Made by a program: the position numbers and the translations under genes | The notes under the pieces: model-generated | Told to the model about the DNA's origin: nothing | Seen by the model: the letters and a program-made list of their open reading frames with translations, nothing else | The model's database searches: none | Assembly: GCA_023374045.1 (NCBI GenBank) | Contig: CM041783.1 | Coordinates: forward strand, 126,109,503-126,173,502 | Source: Limonium bicolor | Lineage: Eukaryota; Streptophyta; Magnoliopsida; Caryophyllales; Plumbaginaceae | Direction of reading: 5' to 3' | DNA: 64,000 nt | Shown here: one piece after another, positions 57,687 to 64,000 of the stretch | How positions within the stretch are numbered: the first letter of the stretch is position 1 | Layout: each line of letters starts with the position of its first letter

Positions 57687-59106
57687 TCATCTACCCCCCT
57701 TAGGAACTTTGTCCTCAAAGTTGTTCGAGGTTATGGGTTTACAATGCTTACTCATTCTTACGTGTCCATACCAAAGCCATACGTTCTTCCTCCTTACTAA
57801 TCCCAAATCAGTTACTCAAGGTTTCTCCTTTCCATACCATACCAATGTAACATAATTACTCCGATCCGCACTACTACCTACGACCATCCGGTTCCTCATT
57901 ACCAAATTTATACATACATACAATGCAAGGCTATCCCCAAAGCGATGCAATACACATTCCAATCCCGCAGCGCTCAGGTCCTCTAGACACGGGACTCCTC
58001 TATGTCCCGCTGCCCTTGGAATAATACAACGTAATATACTACTATCTTCTCCCTACCAGCTTCCAACAAATACTTAGTCTCCAGTCTAAGGAAAATCCTT
58101 CCCCACGCTCATAGAAATCCTTCTAAAACATACAACTCCAGATTCCAATTTAGTTCATTACTTCTATCCCTTGTATGATTCTTGTGACCACTTGAGGGGC
58201 TTCAAGAATCATTCGACCCTAATGTGATCAGCATCAGTGTTGAACTATCTTCCACCCCAATTTGTGTTCGGTTTCCCTTGATCTGATCAGGATCAAGTTC
58301 GACTTCCCATCAGGTTCAATCAAACAAATAATTTAATTGTTTTCATTTTCTATCTTTTTATTCTTTCTAGTCGTGATTACGAATTCATACATCTCCAAAG
58401 GATGGAATCAATCCATCATCATCCTCACTCTACTTCCCAATGCTTTACTCATGGTTCAATCCTAATGCTCATTTCATCAACCTTCACTACTTCCATCAAT
58501 TACTCACCATCATCTCCTATATTCTAACTAAGGAATACTACATTTAAGATTTAGTTGACTTCAATTGTTTCAAATATTTTACTTATGATTCCACTACTCA
58601 TAAACTTCATTCATCTACTATCCTCATTCATTTCGTACTACTTCTTCAAAGGTTACAATACTTGTGGAGCTCCGTCCACTACTCATTACTTTCTTTTACT
58701 AATACTCTTACATTGGTTTACAGATGGGTATACTCCTCCTATGGTATTTGCATGTCTAATGCCTAATTACCATAATTACAATGTGAATGAGTACTTATGT
58801 TTATTTAACATAGTATCAATCATCAATTTGGTTCTCATTTGTGCTATGCACATTATGGTTTATGTGTTTTATTCACAAAACTTACATTAAGCGGTTTCGC
58901 TCTACCCCCTTAAAAGGGATTACGCCCACGTAATCTACCATATTTTATTATTATTAAACTTTGGTTTAATCATTCTGGGCAAACTGAAGCGTTTAGCTTC
59001 ACTACGGTATACTATATAATATGCTCTGGTCAACAGGGCCTTAACCATACCAATGGTTTAGCCTTTGCACCAAGAGTTCCTATATGAGTTCATTTAACTC
59101 ATATTT
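57687..59106 (-). other. Element D internal region, last 1.4 kb (non-coding)
   Basis: Matches B 18550-19971 in inverse orientation. Contains the terminal PPT (57690-57703) with stem AACTTTG/CAAAGTT (57705-57722), the 120-nt block (58182-58302) and the internal PPT with hairpin (58901-58935). The 111-codon frame at 58555-58890 is not conserved in B. Ends at TTTAACTCAT, where element F starts. Confidence 0.78.
58182..58302 (-). other. Conserved 120-nt non-coding block (D)
   Basis: Same sequence class as in B: stem CTTGATC/GATCAAG, CACAAATTGGGGTGGAAG, GATGCTGATCACATC. Almost unchanged although the flanks differ. Confidence 0.8.
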
Positions 59107-62100
59107 TGAAATACCCTTAAATTAATTTAAATTAATTTAGGGGATTTCTTTTATTAAACCTTTAATAATACTATTAAGTATTAAATTATTATATGGAATT
59201 ATGAATATTAAATTATTATATGGAATTATGAATATTAAATTATTATATGGAATTGTGAAATTTATTTAGGGGTTTTCTCCTATTTAACCTTAATTATTAT
59301 ACATTATTATATAGTATCATGAATTTAATAATTAGATTTATAAGTCAATAAATCTTGGGAAAATTTCTAAACACTCCAATTATATTATAAAGATTTTAGG
59401 AAGTGATGGAACATTGTTTTGAAACATAAAAGTCAATATAAAATTCTAGAAACCTTAAAGCTTATTAAGCCTTGCTAGAGTTGACTTTTTGAGAATGGTC
59501 AAACCAGGCCATGAAACCTATACCAATAAATAGGTTATGGAACCATGAAGATCGATAAAAGAACGTCAAAAACGGATCATCCTAGCCAAAGTTATGCTAG
59601 ATTGAAGTTTTGAATCAAAAATTTGAAAGTTGCCACGTGTCACTCTGTCACGGGTCGCCAACACTTAGCCGATTTTATTCCTTCAATTTTTGTAACAGAT
59701 TTCGGTTTTTGCCCTAACTTTAGACGGCTATATCTTTTTCATCTCTTCATATTTTTCAATGTCGTCTTCTTTGTTGTCTTCTCCTACATTCCCTCTAAAC
59801 AACTATAACTCATACAAACCCTAACTCCTTCTGAATCAACCGGAAAATCGAGTCAAAGTAGCCACCTTGCGAAACGTGTTTCCAGAATTCCAGATTCTCT
59901 TCGTTTTCAGGTAACTTGCGTCGATCATAACTTCTTCGTTACTCAACCAAAATTTGATTTCTTTAGCTCGTTGTAAAGATCTCTAATCTCTTTACAATTT
60001 TCGTGTTTATGACCAAGTCCGATTCATAACCAGTTGGGAGATATAGAGGTCTAAAGTTTTGGTCTTGCCAGCACATAAAATAACACCGAAACAGAGAGGT
60101 AAACTCGTGTTTTGCGACTTCAATTTCTTTCTGTGTGGTTCGAGTTAGGTTTAGTTCTTGCTATCAATACGTAGATCTAAGTTTGTTCTTTCCAATGAGC
60201 CCTTACTCATAACATAACTCGATCTGTACTGAAACTTATAGTGCTTCGAAGTTGGCTACTCGAACAGGCAAGGTTCGAATATTTTTCCAGAACCCGATAT
60301 TGAATCTCCTCGTTTGTGCAATTCCGGTGAGCTTTTCTTCAAATTGTTCCTATGTTGCTAATCGAAATTGCAATACCGGTCTAACTCATGTGTCAATTTC
60401 AATTATTATGCATTGTACTAAGAGAATTTGGCAAATTAAGATTCAGAAACCCGCATGAACCCTAACCTCCAAATCAAATTCGAAAACCAGTGAATACTGC
60501 ATTATAATTGGGGAAATTGGTATCATTAGAACCGAAATTTGATTTCGAAACCATAAAAACAAGAATCACTCGATTTCGTTCTGTAGATTGGGAGATATTG
60601 TCGATTTAGTACTCGACATGGTTAAGCTCTGCGCTGAAGAACTCGGAGATTTAGGGCCGTCCGATCGTAGTTATAAGATTTGGACGGCCGAGATTAAAAC
60701 GTTTCAGATTAGGTTTTTATAAATTTCAGTAAATAACCCTAACTTGTTGAATTAATTTAAATACCTTCCCGAAGGTTTTTGGACTTGAAATTTTAACCAT
60801 AGATTCCTTATTTAATCTAGTTTATTTTGATGTAAATTATTATGGTTTTGGAGTTTTTAAACATAAGTTATGATTTTTGCAAGTTACGGGTTTTCTGGAA
60901 TTATTTGGCTCAATTAAAAAGATATTTTTATGAAATAAAAATTTTATAATATGTATAAAATGTTATAGTTATTGTATATTAAATTTGGGAATTTTTGGGC
61001 AATGGTAAAAGGTTTTAAAAATTTTGTTTATGAGTTTTTCATAAGAATAACCTATAATATAAGGTTTTTAATGTAACCAAAAATTAAAGTATGGTTTGTT
61101 AATTAACTTTTAAGCTGGGGAAAAAATAAGGGAAATTAAATTAACATTTTATAACAGTAAGTTTATAAATGTTTTTGTATTAGCTTTTAAGAGAAGTGAA
61201 ATTATTTACATATATGTATATATACTTACTTAAGTAGAAACTTATATAAATTAAGGAATTTAATTATCCTACATTTTATTTACTATATTGTATGGGAGTT
61301 AATATTTTAATTTAAACTAAGGAAAATATATACATATATAAAAGGAATAAAATAGTAACTTAGGTTAAAGCAAGGAACTAATAAATTAACACTTATAATA
61401 ACTAAATATTATAAGAGCTAGTATCCTAAGATATAGTCAAAGGAAATACTTTATAGAACATACATGGAATGCAGTTAGTAATAAGATAGTTTAAATATAA
61501 TAAGTTACGTAGGGAATGTCTTAATTAAATTCTAATACAGGTATACTTATATATTAAAGGGAAACACTTTATTTTATAAACCGTATATCGGTTATAGTTA
61601 TGCCTAAAAGTTTTTAAACATAATTAAATACAATATATTACATAAATAATGTTTTGAAAAATCCTAGTATATATAATATATATATAAATAAAATTAGTTA
61701 CCTTATAGGAAATATAATACGAAGGGATTAGTAAGTTAAACTAAACCTATACATAGTACTATTAAAAGAATATTATATGAGCTAGTATTGAATTGTGGTT
61801 ATGAAATTGAGCTTAAAGAGTTATCTTGGATTTCTAAGATTTATATAAACCATATTAGAATACGTGTGTAATATTATTTGTCAAAGACCATAATGTAAAT
61901 CTATAATTTGGTTAGGTAATTAATAAGTTGGGACTTAAGAATATTTGTAATTAGATTTTACACAAATAGAACTTACTATATAATTAATGAATAAATGTGA
62001 TACTTTTACATCTAAATGTTCTTAATATATAAACAATAATAAATAAATAAAATACTTTTACATCTAAATGTGAGGTGGAATAGTAAGTCTAGATTTAATC

Positions 62101-63558
62101 ATTTCTTACATTTATGTATTGGAATATAACTTAATGTTTTAAGATAAAATCCTTAAAAGGGTTATGATATAAAACTATATTAGACTATGATTTGGAAATT
62201 TATCTAAATAATAATCCTTAAGTTTTTTGGCATTAGATAAGCCATATGAAATACATAACATTTATTACCAATACTTAGGATGTGAGTTTACAATTAAGTG
62301 AGGTATTTAGCAGTTAGAGTTTATAGAAGGTTTATAAATAGGAATTTGATACTTAAAACCTTCGAACCTTTTATTAGATAAAACTAAGTTACATAAGAAA
62401 TTATATTGATATACTTTACGGTAATGGGAAGTAATGATGGGTTATTTGAATATAAAATAAGAGAATTTTCATAGTAGATTATCTTATTAAATAATTAACA
62501 ATGTCACTTACGAACCCGAATTTGATTCTTTGATAAATTCTACTCTATGTAGATATATTGTCCATCCTAAATACAATAAAGGAAATTTATTTATTAGGTT
62601 ATTCCTTTGAAACCTTAGGTTTTGTAAAACAATTTAAAACGTATTTAAGGCTTAAGTTTATTGAAGTTTGGTACAAAAGGATTATACATAGTCTATTGAG
62701 TGAATGGGTGTAAAATAAAATGTTTAGGAGATTAAAGGTAAGTAAGGATACGTAAAAGGTTATATTTAAACACTTTATTATATATGTAATAATTAAGCAA
62801 ATAATGTACCTTGTGATTACTAAATGTAAGAGTTCGATAAGTCTAAGTTTACTATAATATAGTTGTTTCAAGATGAAAAATAATTTAACATCTTATGTCA
62901 AGATTATTAGCTAGATGTAATAAAAAGTCTTTCTGGACTATAGATAAGATAAATGAGCTAGTAACTCAATTAGGTTATGATATAATGCGTCTACAACACT
63001 GTGGTTCCAATATACAAGATGTAGATCTTAATTAAGTTAAGGGGAAAACTTAATTCCAATGGATTATCTAGTAGATATTGATAAAATACATAATCATTAC
63101 ATTGTGAATTAATAGTATAGTATTCTACGATAAACCTATTGTAGGTCATGAGACGATGTTATTCTAAAGTAAGAGTAAAAGTATTGAGCTTAAGAATTGT
63201 TATTGAAATTCTAAGATTGATTGAATAACATATAATGCACTTATGTTATAAAGGTCTTTAATGTGAGGATTGTGGTTAAATATGAATTAAGTGGATAGGA
63301 GTGGACAGTTGGCAGGTGTTAATAAAATACATTCCTTGATCCTACAACCTTGGGCTGTACAACGTTCTCAGATAACTCAAAGATTATACATAACACATAA
63401 GTGAGGGCTTAAAAGACAATTGAGACTTTGGAATAAGAGTAAGGAATTTATTTAAGCTTAACTTAGGCTACAAGTGATTGATGATAGACTACCTTTAATA
63501 TTCTTCAGAGTACTGTTGATTGTTTGCGCAAGTTGACTAGAACTGCTACAGCGTTACT
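59107..63558 (+). mobile_element. Element F: probable long AT-rich LTR, plus orientation
   Basis: Starts TGAAATACCC, as the LTRs of A, B and C do, directly after a break in the D internal sequence. The following 4.4 kb is AT-rich and has no gene: the frames at 59623-59808 and 60252-60458 are short and unlike known proteins. Contains a 27-bp tandem repeat (59179-59259). No PBS or LTR 3' end is seen because element G begins at 63559. The LTR assignment rests on the terminus only; the middle part could include other sequence. Confidence 0.5.
59179..59259. repeat. 27-bp tandem repeat, three copies
   Basis: Unit TATTAAATTATTATATGGAA plus seven bases, copies at 59179, 59206 and 59233; the third has one substitution. 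Confidence 0.92.
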
Positions 63559-64000
63559 GTAACACCCCAACCGTTAATCTCGTCATTACCTCTTAAACCG
63601 ATTCTAATTACTCTTACTCACGCAGCGGAACTCTAATCACAACGAGGGGTGAAACAACGCCGTTAGCCACCCATGTGGCTAACCTGGCCTAACTCCCATA
63701 CAGTAACGGTCTGATGGACTGGAACAACCGAATACACGATACAAATACAATACTCAACTCATTTCTTTACTATACCGAGTCTACCATAAATGGATGCCGA
63801 CAACATATTCGGTCTTACACTTCCTTCAATACATAAGTAATTAAAACTACTACCCATGCAACCCACCGACCCCGTCCTACTCTCGAACGGTAACATCTTC
63901 GGTGTACCTGTAAAATAAAAACATCACCCCTAGGGGCTCAGCTTAACGCCGCATATGAAATTCGCATACCCCGAGCGCTAACCGGGGTACGCCGACTACT
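63559..64000 (-). mobile_element. Element G: LTR end of a further related element (partial)
   Basis: Starts TGTAACACCCC and carries the LTR-end module: ACGCAGCGGAA, GCCGTTAGCCACCCATGTGG, AACGGTCTGATGGACTGGA, CCGACAACATATTCGGTCTT, CCCGTCCTACTCTCGAACGG. Sequence between these blocks differs from A, B, C2 and D, so it is a separate family. Runs off the window. Confidence 0.72.

Larger units (their letters stand above)
43489..59106 (-). mobile_element. Element D: B-like LTR retrotransposon, 3' LTR and part of internal region
   Basis: Minus-oriented. The LTR runs 43489-46034 and 56643-57686, interrupted by element E, with ends TGTAACACCCC and GGTATTTCA. The PPT is at 57690-57703 and internal sequence runs to 59106, matching the last 1.4 kb of the B internal region. 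Inserted into the C2 LTR; cut on the right by element F. No gene recognised. Confidence 0.82.

Noticed and set aside
59623..60458. Host gene in the AT-rich right part
   Set aside because: Short frames without domains or conserved splice pattern; the sequence starts with an LTR-like terminus.

Overview
This window is plant nuclear heterochromatin made of nested transposable elements. I find no convincing host gene, tRNA, rRNA or CRISPR. It suggests an angiosperm, perhaps a eudicot (low confidence). The evidence is En/Spm-CACTA DNA transposons with plant-type Tnp2 domains, an Athila-like Ty3/gypsy element primed by tRNA-Asp, and several large LTR elements whose primer-binding site matches initiator tRNA-Met.

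Layout. (1) CACTA-1, minus strand, has its 3' part at 1-1814 and its 5' part at 31741-39777, with a terminal inverted repeat ending at 39777. It is split by a 29.9-kb insertion flanked by TTGCC. (2) That insertion, 1815-31740, is element A. It is minus-oriented, non-coding and tandemly arranged as LTR-internal-LTR-internal-LTR. (3) Element B (10193-21910, plus, non-coding) sits in the middle A LTR; a deletion removed the far half of its 3' LTR and part of the A LTR. (4) CACTA-2 (35028-36261) sits inside the Tnp2 gene of CACTA-1 with a perfect 3-bp duplication (AAG). (5) From 39778 come the 3' part of A-like element C (plus), a minus-oriented A-like LTR end (C2), B-like element D (minus), a complete Athila-like element E (46035-56637, duplication AATGC) inside the D LTR, the LTR-like start of element F (59107) and the LTR end of element G (63559).

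Coding content is limited to transposon genes, all broken. CACTA-1 carries a TNP1-like (Transposase_24 type) gene and a Tnp2 gene with TAD, Tnp2, DUF4218 and DUF4216 regions. E carries gag, protease, reverse transcriptase, RNase H and integrase, split by frameshifts, many of them in homopolymers.

Most interesting are A, B, C and D. Their internal regions lack usable ORFs but share, across diverged families, conserved structural modules. These are a hairpin overlapping the primer-binding site, a 9-bp dyad in the leader, a nearly invariant 120-nt non-coding block, and two hairpin-plus-polypurine-tract modules (internal and terminal) whose stems differ by compensatory changes. Their LTRs also carry ~70-bp-period palindrome arrays and a shared terminal module. 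They look like non-autonomous LARD-type retrotransposons, perhaps derived from Tekay/Del-like chromoviruses and mobilised in trans (inference). Copies differ mainly by single-base indels, so unpolished long-read sequence is a real alternative explanation for many breaks.
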